Assembly (NCBI RefSeq): GCF_000331775.1
Contig: NZ_CAPJ01000098.1
Span: forward strand, 1 to 34,902
DNA: 34,902 nucleotides
Source of the DNA: Xanthomonas translucens pv. translucens DSM 18974
Lineage (GTDB): Bacteria > Pseudomonadota > Gammaproteobacteria > Xanthomonadales > Xanthomonadaceae
Reading direction: 5' to 3'
The translations under genes were made by a program, and so were the position numbers. Shown piece by piece: positions 17,196-26,500 of this stretch. The stretch's first letter is position 1, and each line of letters begins with the position of its first letter. The notes below the pieces were generated by a model, which was given only the letters and a program-made list of their open reading frames with translations, had not been told where the DNA came from and did not search any database.

Positions 17196-18986
17196 ATGAC
17201 TCCATCCTCTCCCCCACTGCCGCCCGACGAATCGAAGAGGCTGGCCACGCTGCGCCAGCTGTGCCTGCTCGATACCCCGCCCGACCACGCCTTCGACCTG
17301 ATCACCCAACTGGCCTCGCGCATCCTGCGCACCCCGATCGCGGTGGTCTCGCTGATCGACGAGCAGCGCCAGTGGTTCAAATCCAAGGTCGGCCTGGACG
17401 CGCCGCAGACGCCGCGCAGCCAGGCCTTCTGCACGCATGCGATCCATAGCAACGAGCTGCTGGTCGTGGCCGACGCGCGGCAGGATCCGCGCTTTCGCGA
17501 CAACCCGCTGGTCACCGGGCCGCCGTTCATCCGCTTCTACGCCGGCGCGCCGTTGCTGCTGGCCGACGGCACCGGCCTGGGCACGCTGTGCGTGATCGAC
17601 ACCGAGCCGCGCAACGAGTTCGATGCGCCATCGCGGCAGACCCTGCAGCAATTGCGCGATCTGCTGCTGTTGCGGATCGAGACCCTGAGCAAGACCGGCT
17701 ACGTCGATGCCCTGACCGGCATGCCCAACCGCAGCCGCTTCAACGAAGACCTGACCATGTGGCTGTCGCTGCAGAGCACCGACCAGCACGACACCGCCGT
17801 GGCGATCGACGTCTGCGGCACCGAGTACTTCCGCAACATGGTCAAGGCATTGGGCTGGGAATACGCCGAGGGCTACGTGCTGGCCACCCGCGACCGCCTG
17901 CTGCAAGCCGTGGAGGGGCTACCGGCCTATCGCATCGATACCACTAGTTTCGCCTTCATCGTGCAGGGCAACGACCCCGTTCAGCTGGCGCAGCGCTGCG
18001 AGCGGGTGTGCAGCGCCTTCGCCGAGGCGATCGATCACCAGGGCATTCCGCACGCCGCGACCCCGTCGCTCGGCGCGGTGCGCCTGGACGGCGCGTTGAG
18101 CGCCAACCATACGCTGCGCGCCATGACCACCGCGGTGGACATGGCGCGCCAGCGCGGCCTGCCGTGGAGCCTGTACGAGCGCAGCCACGATGCCAGCCAG
18201 CGCAACGCGTTCCGCCTACTGGCCGCGCTGCCGGAAGCGCTGAACGCACACGAGCAGTTGAGCCTGCACTACCAGCCGCGGGTCAGCCTGCGCAGCGGCG
18301 AATGCGTGGGCGTGGAGGCGCTGCTGCGCTGGCAACATCCGCTGCTCGGCAGCGTCGCGCCCAACGCATTCATTCCGCTGGCGGAAAAGACCGCGCTGAT
18401 GAGCCGGGTCACCGCCTGGGTGCTGCAGGCCGGCATCGCCCAGGCCGCGCTGTGGCAACGGCAGGGGCATCGCTTCAGCGTTTCGCTGAACGTGTCGGCA
18501 GTGGATCTGGAACAGGCCGACTTCATCGCCACGCTGCGCGAACTGCTGGCACGGCATGCGCTGGAACCGGACCGCATCGAGATCGAGTTCACCGAAAGCG
18601 CGATGATCCGGCATCCGCAGCGCGTGGCCGAACAGTTGCAGGAGATCAGCACGCTGGGGGTGAAGATCGCCATCGACGATTTCGGCACCGGCTACAGCAA
18701 CCTCAGCTACCTCAAGCGCATCCCCGCCAACGCATTGAAGATCGACCAGTCGTTCATCCGCTCGCTGCCGGACAGCCGCAAGGACTGCATGATCGTGCCA
18801 TCGATGATCCGGCTCGGCCACGACTTCGGCCAGCAGGTGGTAGCCGAAGGCATCGAGAGCGAGCAGATCTACGACATGCTGCGCGAATGGGGCTGCGACG
18901 AGGGCCAGGGCTACTGGATCGCACGGCCGATGCCGGCGGCAGCGCTGGACGCCTGGCTGGCCACGCCCTGGCGCGACCACGCCTGA
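17196..18986 (+). CDS. GAF - degenerate GGDEF - EAL protein (cyclic-di-GMP phosphodiesterase)
   Basis: A 596-residue soluble protein predicted to hydrolyse cyclic-di-GMP. GAF sensor: about residues 23-160, including AVVSLIDEQRQWFKS and GTLCVIDTEPR. A GGDEF fold follows (about 165-330) with DALTGMPNRSRF intact, but the signature position reads RIDTTSF instead of GGDEF, so it cannot make c-di-GMP and may only bind GTP or regulate. The EAL domain (about 345-590) keeps the expected catalytic set: E374 (VEALLRW), N432 (LNVSA), E464 (EIEFTES), D494-D495 (IDDFGTGYSNL), K515 (KIDQSF), E551/E554 (AEGIES) and Q571. It is a single gene 143 bp after regA. Its input signal is unknown. Confidence 0.92.
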   Translation: MTPSSPPLPPDESKRLATLRQLCLLDTPPDHAFDLITQLASRILRTPIAVVSLIDEQRQWFKSKVGLDAPQTPRSQAFCTHAIHSNELLVVADARQDPRFRDNPLVTGPPFIRFYAGAPLLLADGTGLGTLCVIDTEPRNEFDAPSRQTLQQLRDLLLLRIETLSKTGYVDALTGMPNRSRFNEDLTMWLSLQSTDQHDTAVAIDVCGTEYFRNMVKALGWEYAEGYVLATRDRLLQAVEGLPAYRIDTTSFAFIVQGNDPVQLAQRCERVCSAFAEAIDHQGIPHAATPSLGAVRLDGALSANHTLRAMTTAVDMARQRGLPWSLYERSHDASQRNAFRLLAALPEALNAHEQLSLHYQPRVSLRSGECVGVEALLRWQHPLLGSVAPNAFIPLAEKTALMSRVTAWVLQAGIAQAALWQRQGHRFSVSLNVSAVDLEQADFIATLRELLARHALEPDRIEIEFTESAMIRHPQRVAEQLQEISTLGVKIAIDDFGTGYSNLSYLKRIPANALKIDQSFIRSLPDSRKDCMIVPSMIRLGHDFGQQVVAEGIESEQIYDMLREWGCDEGQGYWIARPMPAAALDAWLATPWRDHA

Positions 18987-18990
18987 GCAC

Positions 18991-19027
18991 GCGGGCGAAC
19001 CCGCAGCGGCCGCGAACGCACGGCCGC
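18991..19027. terminator. Paired GC hairpins between convergent genes
   Basis: GCGGG/CCCGC (18991-18995 / 19000-19004) is followed by GCGGCCG/CGGCCGC (19006-19012 / 19021-19027), in the 63-bp space where the EAL gene and the symporter gene converge. No U-tract on either strand, so it may pause or protect RNA rather than terminate strongly. Confidence 0.35.
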
Positions 19028-19049
19028 CACGGCCACGCTCAGGCCGCGC

Positions 19050-20612
19050 TCACCAGAAGACCGCGTACAGCGCGATCAGGATCGCGACCACGCCGACCGC
19101 ACCGATCTTGAAGCCGAGCGTGGTGGCATAGCCGACGTCGTCGGTGCGGATCAGGTCGCGCGCCTGCGTGGCCGGGGTCAGCAGCGACACCACCACCGCC
19201 AACACCAGCGCCGCCACGAACACCACGCCGATGCGGTCCATGAACGGCAATGCCGGCCAGACGAACTTGAGCGCGAACGACAGCACCACCGAGCCGATCG
19301 CCGCGGTCAGCGCACCGGCCTCGTTGGCGCGCTTCCAGAACAGGCCGAGCATGAAGATCACCACCACGCCAGGAGTGAAGAAGCCGGTGAATTCCTGGAT
19401 GAACTGGAAGCCCTGGTCGAAGTTGCCGAGCAGCGGCCGCGCAGTGAGGATGCCGACCAGCACCGACGTCACCGCGGCGATGCGACCCACCCGCACCAGG
19501 TGCTTCTGTTCGGTCTGCGGGCGGAACTTGGCGTAGAAGTCCAGGGTGAAGATCGTCGCCACCGAGTTGATCTTCGACGCCAGCGAGGCCACGATCGCCG
19601 CCACCAGCGCGGCGAACACCAGGCCGAGGATGCCGCTGGGCAGCAGCTGCATCATGGTCGGATAGGCCTGGTCGGGCTTGGCCAGGGCCGGCGCCAGCAC
19701 CACCGCGGCGATGCCCGGCACCACGATCACCAACGGCATCAGCAGCTTCAGGAACGCGGCGAACACCATGCCCTTCTGCGCCTCGCCGATGTTCTTGGCG
19801 GCCAGCGCGCGCTGGATGATGTACTGGTTGAAACCCCAGTAGCTGATGTTCATCACCCACAGCCCGCCCAGCAGCACGCTCAGGCCCGGCAGGTCCTTGT
19901 AGAACGGGTTGTCCTTGCTCAGGATCATGTGGAAGTGCTCGGGGTGCGCGCTCCACAGGTGCTTGAACCCGGCCAGCACGCCGGCGCCGTCGCCGATGCG
20001 CGACAGGGTCAGCCCGGCCACCAGCAATCCGCCCAGCACCAGCAAGGTGACCTGCACGATGTCGGTCAGCGCCACCGCCTTGAGCCCGCCGTACAACTGG
20101 TAGACCAGTGCGAACACGCCGATCAGGGCCAGCGCCAGGGTCTGGTCCATGCCGGTGACCTGGCTCACCGCGATCGAGCCCAGCCACAGGATCGAGGTCA
20201 GGTTGACGAACACGTACAGCAGCAGCCAGAACACGGCCATCAGCGTGCGGATCCACTTGCCGTAACGCTGCTCCAGGAACTGCGGCATGGTGTAGATGCC
20301 GTTGCGCAGGAAGATCGGCAGGAAGAACTTGCCGACGATCAGCAGGGTCAGCGCCGCCATCCATTCGTAGGACGCGATCGCCAGGCCGATCGCATAGCCG
20401 GAACCGGCCATGCCGATGATCTGCTCGGCAGAGATGTTGGCCGCGATCAGCGAGGCGCCGATCGCCCACCACGGCAGGGTCTTGCCGGCCAGGAAGTAAT
20501 CCTCGGCGCTCTTGCTATGCCCGGCCTTCTCCCGCGAGACCCACTGCGCGAGCACGAAGATGCCCGTCAGGTAGACCACTACGATCGCACTATCCAACGT
20601 CGCCAGACCCAC
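19050..20612 (-). CDS. Sodium/sugar symporter (SSS/SGLT family)
   Basis: A 520-residue inner-membrane carrier of the solute:sodium symporter family, with about 14 helices. Recognisable segments: SAEDYFLAGKTLPWWAIGASLIAANISAEQIIGM (first core helices, read in pieces), YTMPQFLEQRYG, YQLYGGLKAVALTD, and WGFNQYIIQRALAAKN in the region that binds sugar in vSGLT. The family SSS core with ASLASKINS near the sodium site is also present. It most resembles glucose/galactose-type SGLTs. The GTG start at 20612 has GGAG about 8 nt upstream. It follows the GH3 glucosidase gene on the same strand by 232 bp, suggesting uptake of sugars released in the periplasm. Confidence 0.88.
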   Translation of the reverse strand: MGLATLDSAIVVVYLTGIFVLAQWVSREKAGHSKSAEDYFLAGKTLPWWAIGASLIAANISAEQIIGMAGSGYAIGLAIASYEWMAALTLLIVGKFFLPIFLRNGIYTMPQFLEQRYGKWIRTLMAVFWLLLYVFVNLTSILWLGSIAVSQVTGMDQTLALALIGVFALVYQLYGGLKAVALTDIVQVTLLVLGGLLVAGLTLSRIGDGAGVLAGFKHLWSAHPEHFHMILSKDNPFYKDLPGLSVLLGGLWVMNISYWGFNQYIIQRALAAKNIGEAQKGMVFAAFLKLLMPLVIVVPGIAAVVLAPALAKPDQAYPTMMQLLPSGILGLVFAALVAAIVASLASKINSVATIFTLDFYAKFRPQTEQKHLVRVGRIAAVTSVLVGILTARPLLGNFDQGFQFIQEFTGFFTPGVVVIFMLGLFWKRANEAGALTAAIGSVVLSFALKFVWPALPFMDRIGVVFVAALVLAVVVSLLTPATQARDLIRTDDVGYATTLGFKIGAVGVVAILIALYAVFW

Positions 20613-20844
20613 TGCACTTCTCCCACGGGCCTCGGCCCTTTCGCTTGTGTCTCGATGCGCCCATCCGCACAGGACGGGCGTTGTCTTTGTAATGGCCGAG
20701 CGCGACCGCTAGCGATTTGCGCAGCGACTGGCGCTATCCGCCTTCGCCGCAGTCCTGGCATCCCGCCCTGCGCCGCTTGCGTCCGTCTCGGTCGCAGGCG
20801 ACGCCATCCGGCGACGGTGCCACTGCACTCTCCTCAGGCGCGCA
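20613..20844. other. Spacer between GH3 gene and symporter, with duplicated start-site sequence
   Basis: 232 bp. CCACTGCACT (plus-strand reading) occurs at 20820-20829, just after the GH3 stop, and again at 20609-20618, over the symporter start. On the gene strand both copies read as GGAGA, a short spacer, then GTGCAGTGG, as if the symporter's ribosome site and GTG had been duplicated. No frame continues from the outer copy. No clear terminator or promoter is seen. Confidence 0.4.
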
Positions 20845-23445
20845 TCAGCGCACCGGGCAATCGACCACGCTCTGCGCGTCGTTGCCGGCGCCCAGCGCGA
20901 TCCGCGACAGCGCCAGGTCCAGCGTGCCGTCGCTCTCGATCACCGGCAGCCGTTCCAGCCTGGACACGTCGGCGCCGGCGACGCTGAAACACTTCAACGG
21001 CACCCCCAGCGTGCGCCATTCGCCCTTGGGCAGCGCCGCCAAAGCCTTGCCGAGATCGACCTGCGCCGGCGTACAGCCATTACCGCAGGCCACGCCGATA
21101 CGGGTCGCGCCGCTGGGCGCCGCATCCACCTTCAAGGTCAGGATCAACTGCACGTCGCCATTGCTCTCGCGCGACACGTCCAGCGGCCGGGGCAGCACCA
21201 GCGCCATGCCCGCCTTGCCCTTGCCCGACCACTCGAGGCGGCGCGCATCCTCCTGCGCCTTGTGGTCGACCGAAGTCATCCTGAGCGAACCGTCGGCCAG
21301 CGCCGTCGGCGTCGTCACCGCCGGCAGATTGGCCTGGCTGGCGCCTTGCAGGATCATGGTGATGCCCGCCGCCGGCTTGCCGCGCTCGAAGTACACCCCG
21401 CCCACCGCTTGCGCGCCGGACACACCGGAGACTTCCGACAGCCGGATCAGATCGCCCTTGTCGGCATAACGCAGGCCATAGCCGAACGCGAACTGCGGGT
21501 TGTAGTTCTTCTGCCCGACGTTGTTGGCGTACTGGGTCGCGGTGCGCGGCCAGGAAAAGCTGAGCTTGCCGTGGAAGTCGTACTGGATGCCGCCGTCGGG
21601 CTTGCGCAGCAGCACGTCGGCGATGCCGCCGCCTTCCGAGCCCGGCAGCCACGCGGCGACGAACGCATCGGCGGCGTTGATCTGGCGGTTCACCCACAGC
21701 GGACGCCCGCTCAGGAACACCGCGACCACCGGGATGCCCTCGGCCTTGAGCTTCTTGATCATCTGCAGGTCGCTGTCGTCGCCGGGCTTGTACAGCAGCG
21801 TGGCGATATCGCCCTGGAATTCGGCGTACGGGTTCTCGCCGAACACCACCACCGCCACGTCCGGCTTGGTCTGATACTTACCGTCGATCGCCAGCTCGGC
21901 GCTGCCGCCGGCGGCCGTGACCTGTTCCTGCAGGCCTTCCCAGATGGTGTTGCCGTTCGGGTAGTCGGCGCGCTTGGTGCCGGTGCCCTGCCAGTTCAGC
22001 GTCCAGCCGCCGGACTGCTTGCCCATGTCGTTGGCGCCGTCGCCGGCGACCAGCACCTTGCTCTGCGGCTTCAGCGGCAGTAACTGCTTCTGGTTCTTCA
22101 GCAGCACCAACGACTCGCGCACCGCCTGCCGCGCCACGACGCGGTGCTCGGGCGCGCCGAGCAGTTCGAACTTGCCGCCGAGCGGACGCTGCGACGGCTT
22201 GCCGGCCTCGAACAGGCCCAGCCGCAGCTTGACCCGCAGGATCCGCCGCACCGCATCGTCCAGCCGTGTCATCGGGATCTCGCCCGATTTGACCGCCTGC
22301 AACGCGCGCTCGTAATAGCCCTTCCAGCTGTCCGGCGCCATCAGCATGTCCACGCCGGCATTGAACGCGGCCGGGCAGTCGTCGTTGCGGCAACCGGGCA
22401 CCTGGCCATGGCCGTTCCAGTCGCCGACCACGAAGCCGCCGAAATGCATCTGCCCCTTCAGCACGTCGGTCAGCATCGGCGTGTTGCCGTGCATCTTCAC
22501 CCCATTGAAGCTGTTGAACGAGGCCATCACCGTCTGCGCGCCGGCGGCGATCGCTGGCGGATAGCCGGCGCCGTGGATGTCGCGCAGCTGCTGCTCGCTG
22601 ACCCGGGTATCGCCCTGGTCCTTGCCGTCGGTGGTGCCGCCGTCGCCGAGGAAATGCTTGACCGAGGCGATCACGTGCGAACCGTCGAGGAAGCCGGGCT
22701 GCCCGGGCACGCCCTGCAGGCCTTCGACCACCTTACCGGCGAAACTGGCGACCACCTCGGGCGATTCGGAATAGCCCTCATAGGTGCGGCCCCAGCGATC
22801 GTCCTGCGGCACCGCCACGGTCGGCGCGAAGGTCCACTCCATGCCGGTGGTGCGGGTCTCGGCAGCGGTGACCGCGCCGATCTTGCGCATCAGCTCCGGG
22901 TCGCGTGTGGCGCCCAGGCCGATGTTGTGCGGAAACAGCGTGGCGCCGACGATGTTGCTCTGCCCGTGCACCGCATCGATGCCGAAGAGGATCGGGATCG
23001 CCAGACCGCCATTGCCCTTGTCCATCGACGCCGCGTAGTAGGCATCGGCCAACTTCAGCCACTCCGCCGGGCTGGCGTCGTACTTGCCGCCGGGATCGGA
23101 ATTGCCGCCGGCCAGCACCGAGCCGATGTGGTACTTGCGCACGTCGTCCGGGGTCATGCTGGCGATATCGCCCTGCACGATCTGCCCGACCTTCTGCTCC
23201 ACCGTCATCTGCGCCATCAGCTTGGAAATGCGCGCCTCCAGCGCCGCATCGGCGGCCAGCGGCCAGACCGGCGACGGCCACAGCTGCGGATGGATCGCCG
23301 GCGGCGCGGCAGCGGCGGCGGTAGCGGCAGCCGGAGCCGATTGGCCGGGGCCGGCTGCGGCCAGCGCCAACAGGCCCAGCGCGGCAGCAGTGACCAGCGC
23401 ATTGCGAATCGGCGCGGACACGCCGCCAGCGGACTGTTTTTGCAA
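20845..23445 (-). CDS. Exported GH3 exo-1,4-beta-glucosidase (CelD/ExoP-like)
   Basis: An 866-residue glycoside hydrolase of family 3, predicted to release glucose from cello- or xylo-type oligosaccharides in the periplasm. An N-terminal signal peptide (hydrophobic ALVTAAALGLLALAAAG, cleavage near QSA) is followed by an Ala-rich linker. The TIM barrel has FGIDAVHGQ, DDRWGRTYEGYSE, VIASVKHFLGDGGT and the nucleophile Asp342 in VVGDWNGHGQ. The second domain has the acid/base Glu604 in LPGSEGGGIADVL. A C-terminal beta domain of about 200 residues follows, as in ExoP-type enzymes. The start chosen is TTG 23445, because GGAGGG lies 6 nt upstream; GTG 23478 would add 11 residues without a ribosome site. 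Confidence 0.92.
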   Translation of the reverse strand: MQKQSAGGVSAPIRNALVTAAALGLLALAAAGPGQSAPAAATAAAAAPPAIHPQLWPSPVWPLAADAALEARISKLMAQMTVEQKVGQIVQGDIASMTPDDVRKYHIGSVLAGGNSDPGGKYDASPAEWLKLADAYYAASMDKGNGGLAIPILFGIDAVHGQSNIVGATLFPHNIGLGATRDPELMRKIGAVTAAETRTTGMEWTFAPTVAVPQDDRWGRTYEGYSESPEVVASFAGKVVEGLQGVPGQPGFLDGSHVIASVKHFLGDGGTTDGKDQGDTRVSEQQLRDIHGAGYPPAIAAGAQTVMASFNSFNGVKMHGNTPMLTDVLKGQMHFGGFVVGDWNGHGQVPGCRNDDCPAAFNAGVDMLMAPDSWKGYYERALQAVKSGEIPMTRLDDAVRRILRVKLRLGLFEAGKPSQRPLGGKFELLGAPEHRVVARQAVRESLVLLKNQKQLLPLKPQSKVLVAGDGANDMGKQSGGWTLNWQGTGTKRADYPNGNTIWEGLQEQVTAAGGSAELAIDGKYQTKPDVAVVVFGENPYAEFQGDIATLLYKPGDDSDLQMIKKLKAEGIPVVAVFLSGRPLWVNRQINAADAFVAAWLPGSEGGGIADVLLRKPDGGIQYDFHGKLSFSWPRTATQYANNVGQKNYNPQFAFGYGLRYADKGDLIRLSEVSGVSGAQAVGGVYFERGKPAAGITMILQGASQANLPAVTTPTALADGSLRMTSVDHKAQEDARRLEWSGKGKAGMALVLPRPLDVSRESNGDVQLILTLKVDAAPSGATRIGVACGNGCTPAQVDLGKALAALPKGEWRTLGVPLKCFSVAGADVSRLERLPVIESDGTLDLALSRIALGAGNDAQSVVDCPVR

Positions 23446-23986
23446 GATCTTCCCTCCCAGGACCGGCGAACGCGCCACACACGGCGACCGCGCTCCCTCC
23501 CGAGACGCGCGACCGGAGCCTACGCTTCATTAATTGCCCCGATGCTGTCAACCATGCCACGAGGTATGCCTGGCCCGGCTATGGATATTGGATTGCGCTA
23601 TAGGGATGGAATACCGGCAAGGCCGGCCAGCCGCGTGATCGCAGTATCGCCAGCCGCCGCCATGTTCGTGCCGGCAAACACGCTTGTTGCGCCGCAACAC
23701 TGCCGTGTCGGAAAACTGCGCAACTCTGCCGCAGCGATGGCGTCCTCTTGGACAGTCTGCGGCGTCACGCGACGCAGGGTTTTCAGCGCCGATCCAGTCG
23801 GACGATGGCAGAGCCATCTCCGCTCGTCGCGACTGAAGTCGCTCCCACAGACTTCTCTGCGCTATCGCGCGTCAGGTCAACCGACAGGCAATGTGCGTGA
23901 GCCCGCTGCGGTTTCTTGAGCGACCAGTCGCAGCCTGCTGTGCAGGACGAGTCCGCTCACGGATACCGAACGCTATAGCGCGCGGC
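23446..23986. other. Intergenic region between GH3 and pgi genes
   Basis: 541 bp. The left end carries the GH3 ribosome site. TTGACA on the minus strand (23551-23546) is a good -35, but no matching -10 sits at 16-18 nt. A single palindromic repeat like those near panD lies at about 23827-23851. It reads gactgaagtcgctcccac. No credible gene was seen. Confidence 0.45.
23827..23851 (-). repeat. Single REP-like palindromic repeat
   Basis: Reads on the minus strand as CTGTGGGAGCGACTTCAGTC followed by GCGAC, with the small stem GCGACTTCAGTCGC. It is the same element type as the array at 26177-26468. Confidence 0.65.
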
Positions 23987-24015
23987 AAAAACGAACGGGG
24001 CCAGAAGGCCCCGTT
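23987..24015 (-). terminator. Intrinsic terminator of the panD-pgi unit
   Basis: On the minus strand AACGGGGCC (24015-24007), loop TTCT, GGCCCCGTT (24002-23994), then CGTTTTT (23993-23987). A 9-bp GC stem with a U-tract, starting 23 bp past the pgi stop. Confidence 0.92.
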
Positions 24016-24037
24016 GCAGGACACACGAAAGCGCGAC

Positions 24038-25552
24038 TCAGCCGCGCAAGCGCGCCAGTACCGCGCGCGTCACCGGGTCGGCGACCTCGGTGGTTTCGCC
24101 CTGCAGCGCCGGCAGCAGCTGGCTGGCCAGTTGCTTGCCCAGTTCCACGCCGAACTGGTCGAAGGCGTTGATGCCCCAGATCACCGACTGCACGTAGACG
24201 CTGTGCTCATACATCGCGATCAGCGCGCCCAGCGCCTGCGGGGTCAGCGCGTCGAGCAGGATCAGCGTGCTCGGGCGGCCGCCGGGGTAGTCGCGGTGCG
24301 GGTCGTCGCTGCCCTGCCCGTTCGCCAGCGCCTCGGTCTGGGCCAGCAGGTTGGCCAGCAGCGCCTGGTGGTTGACCGTGTACGGGTCGTCGTTGCGGAT
24401 GCAGCCGATGAAATCGGCCGGCACGACGCTGGTGCCCTGGTGCAGCGCCTGGAAGAAGCTGTGCTGCACGTCGGTGCCGGCGCCGCCCCACCACACCGGC
24501 ACGGTATCGGCCTGCACCGGGCTGCCGTCCAGGCGCACGCGCTTGCCCAGGCTCTCCATCACCAGTTGCTGCAGGTAGGCCGGCAGCAGCGCCAGGCGCT
24601 GGTCGTAGGTCATCACCGCCTGCGTGGCGTAGCCGAGCACGTTGCGGTTCCACAGCGTGGTCAGCGCATGCAGCACCGCCACGTTGCGCGCCAGCGGCGC
24701 GTTCAGCGCGTGCGCGTCGAACTGCGCGGCGCCGGCCAGCAACTGCTCGAAGCCGTCGGCGCCGATCGCCAGCGCGATCGGGAAGCCCACCGCCGACCAC
24801 AGCGAGTAGCGCCCGCCGACCCAGTCCCACATCGGCAGCACGCGGCTGGCGGCGATGTCGAAGGCCTTGGCGGCACGCTCGGGATTGGCGCTGACCGCAT
24901 ACAGGCGCTCGCTGCCGCCGAGCCAGTCGCGCAGGATCTGGCCGTTGAGCAGGGTTTCCTGGGTGCCGAAGGTCTTGGAGATCAGCACGCCGGCGGTGCG
25001 CGCCGGATCCAGCGTGGCCAGCGTGCGCTGCATCGCCGCGCCATCGACATTGGAGACGAAATGCACACGGAAACGCGCGCCTTCGAACGGACGCAGCGCG
25101 TCGGCGACCAGCCGCGGCCCCAGGTCGGAACCGCCGATGCCGACGCTGACGATGTCGGTGACGTCGGTCTGCGCCAGCGCCTGGATCAGTGCGCGCATGC
25201 GCTGCTGCACGTCGCGCGCGCTGGCGTTGGCGTCGGTCGCGACCGACGCACCGCTGAGTTCGCCGCGCAGCGCGGTATGCAGCGCGGCGCGGCCTTCGGT
25301 GACATTGACCGTCTCGCCGCGGAACAGGCGCTGGAACGCGCCGGCCACGTCGTGCTCGGCGGCCAGCGCAAGCAGCGCGTCGAGCGCGGCACGGTCGTAT
25401 TTCTGCCGCGCGAAGTTGAAGTACAACGGCCCGACCTGCAGCGCCAGGTCGTCGACCCGGCCGGGCTCGGCGGCCAGCAAGTCGGGAAGGCGCGCCCCGC
25501 GCAAGCGCTGGGCGTGGGGGTGCAGTGCGTCGAAACCGTTGGACTGTGTCAT
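24038..25552 (-). CDS. pgi: Glucose-6-phosphate isomerase
   Basis: Interconverts glucose-6-phosphate and fructose-6-phosphate in the cytoplasm. The 504-residue protein shows the phosphate-binding [22 protein letters not shown] (phosphate loop), [17 protein letters not shown] (PGI signature 1), VMESLGKRV with the catalytic Glu, [16 protein letters not shown] with the catalytic His, and [10 protein letters not shown] with the catalytic Lys. It is a little shorter than E. coli Pgi (549), as in other xanthomonads. ATG 25552 overlaps the panD stop as ATGA, so it is expressed with panD. The transcript ends at the terminator just downstream. Confidence 0.97.
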   Translation of the reverse strand: MTQSNGFDALHPHAQRLRGARLPDLLAAEPGRVDDLALQVGPLYFNFARQKYDRAALDALLALAAEHDVAGAFQRLFRGETVNVTEGRAALHTALRGELSGASVATDANASARDVQQRMRALIQALAQTDVTDIVSVGIGGSDLGPRLVADALRPFEGARFRVHFVSNVDGAAMQRTLATLDPARTAGVLISKTFGTQETLLNGQILRDWLGGSERLYAVSANPERAAKAFDIAASRVLPMWDWVGGRYSLWSAVGFPIALAIGADGFEQLLAGAAQFDAHALNAPLARNVAVLHALTTLWNRNVLGYATQAVMTYDQRLALLPAYLQQLVMESLGKRVRLDGSPVQADTVPVWWGGAGTDVQHSFFQALHQGTSVVPADFIGCIRNDDPYTVNHQALLANLLAQTEALANGQGSDDPHRDYPGGRPSTLILLDALTPQALGALIAMYEHSVYVQSVIWGINAFDQFGVELGKQLASQLLPALQGETTEVADPVTRAVLARLRG

Positions 25553-25929
25553 GCGGCCTGCTTCGGGATGCTGTGGTTGGTATGGGTGATCTTGTTGGCG
25601 CCGTCCACGTAGACCAGGGTCGGCTGAAAGCGCGCCGCTTCCTCTTCGCTCATGCCGGCGAAGGCGGCGATGATGATCAGGTCGCCGACCTGCACGTGGC
25701 GCGCGGCGCCGCCGTTGAGCGAGACGATGCCGCTGCCTTCGTCGGCGCGGATCGCGTAGGTGCTGAAGCGTGCGCCGTTGGTGACGTCCCAGATGTGCAC
25801 CTGCTCGAACTCGCGGATGCCGGTGGCGTCCAGCAGCAGCCCGTCGATGGCGATCGACCCTTCGTAGTTCAACTCCGAATGGGTGACGGTGGCGCGGTGG
25901 ATCTTGGTCTTCAACAGGCTCAGCTGCAT
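25549..25929 (-). CDS. panD: Aspartate 1-decarboxylase proenzyme
   Basis: Makes beta-alanine from aspartate for pantothenate. The 126-residue proenzyme begins [20 protein letters not shown]. The self-cleavage site is Gly24-Ser25 in YEGS, where Ser25 becomes the pyruvoyl group. [26 protein letters not shown] is the conserved core (read in pieces), and Tyr/Arg active-site residues are in place. The frame remains open far upstream, but MQLSLLKTK is the universal start. Its partners panB and panC lie 570 bp away on the same strand, separated by a repeat array, while pgi overlaps it downstream. Confidence 0.97.
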   Translation of the reverse strand: MQLSLLKTKIHRATVTHSELNYEGSIAIDGLLLDATGIREFEQVHIWDVTNGARFSTYAIRADEGSGIVSLNGGAARHVQVGDLIIIAAFAGMSEEEAARFQPTLVYVDGANKITHTNHSIPKQAA

Positions 25930-25960
25930 GCTTGCGGTACTGCGGTGAGGAAAGATGCGC

Positions 25961-25969
25961 AGTTTAGCA
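25961..25969 (-). promoter_or_regulatory. Extended -10 promoter candidate of panD-pgi
   Basis: TGCTAAACT on the minus strand (TG, one base, TAAACT) fits an extended -10 box. Transcription would begin near 25954, giving a leader of about 25 nt. No convincing -35 is present, which extended -10 promoters can do without. Confidence 0.45.
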
Positions 25970-26176
25970 GCCGAGGGGTTAAGCGGCAGTGGCAGCAAGG
26001 GTGGGCGGCGTGTGCGCGGCGTTGTCTGGCGCGGGCCTTGGTATGCCAGCCACAGGACATGGCTTGACCTGTGCAGGAGCGCCATTAGCCAGCCACGGTG
26101 CTTGCGAAACGACGGCGGATGGCTGCAGGCCATCGCGCGCGAAAAGCGACAACGCCGAACGCCGAATCCGTAAGGC
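25970..26176. other. Upstream part of the panD-panC gap
   Basis: 207 bp between the panD promoter region and the repeat array. No gene, RNA or clear signal is visible. Confidence 0.4.
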
Positions 26177-26468
26177 GTCGGGGCTGAAGCCCCTCCCACA
26201 GTGCACCCAACCGGCTCGCCGCAAGTCCCTGCAGGAGCGGCTTCAGCCGCGACGAACGAAGCGGCGGGCTCGACGGCTTCGGACACCGTCGGGGCTGAAG
26301 CCCCTCTTACAGTGCACCCAGCCAGCGCACCGCAAGCCCCCTGTGGGAGCAACTTCAGTCGCGACAAGCGAAGTGGCGAGGCTGACGGCTTCGGACAGGG
26401 TCGGGACTGAAGTCCCTCCCGCACTGCAGCTCCCTCCCACACTGCACCCAGTTGGCTGGCCGCGAATC
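26177..26468. repeat. REP/BIME-like array with 111-bp period
   Basis: Palindromic units alternate in orientation: gtcggggctgaagcccct at 26177-26201 (-), gcaggagcggcttcagccgc at 26227-26256 (+), the first type again at 26288-26312 (-), gggagcaacttcagtcgcga at 26341-26373 (+), and gtcgggactgaagtccct at 26400-26424 (-). Beyond the palindromes, whole blocks repeat. About 26177-26287 is closely similar to 26288-26399, including cagtgcaccca and gacggcttcggaca, and a partial third copy ends near 26468. This resembles bacterial interspersed mosaic elements. The copies differ by scattered substitutions, so the duplication is not recent. It fills the panD-panC gap and may act on mRNA ends or supercoiling. 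Confidence 0.8.
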
Positions 26469-26500
26469 CCGCTTGGAGCGAGCGCCATCAGCCGCCGCGC

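Noticed and set aside
25930..26442. Long upstream extension of panD
   Set aside because: It translates the repeat array; the PanD start MQLSLLKTK is invariant and no ribosome site supports the extension.
26177..26468. CRISPR-like array between panD and panC
   Set aside because: Repeats alternate in orientation, are imperfect palindromes and the intervening sequences are also repeated; no cas gene is present.
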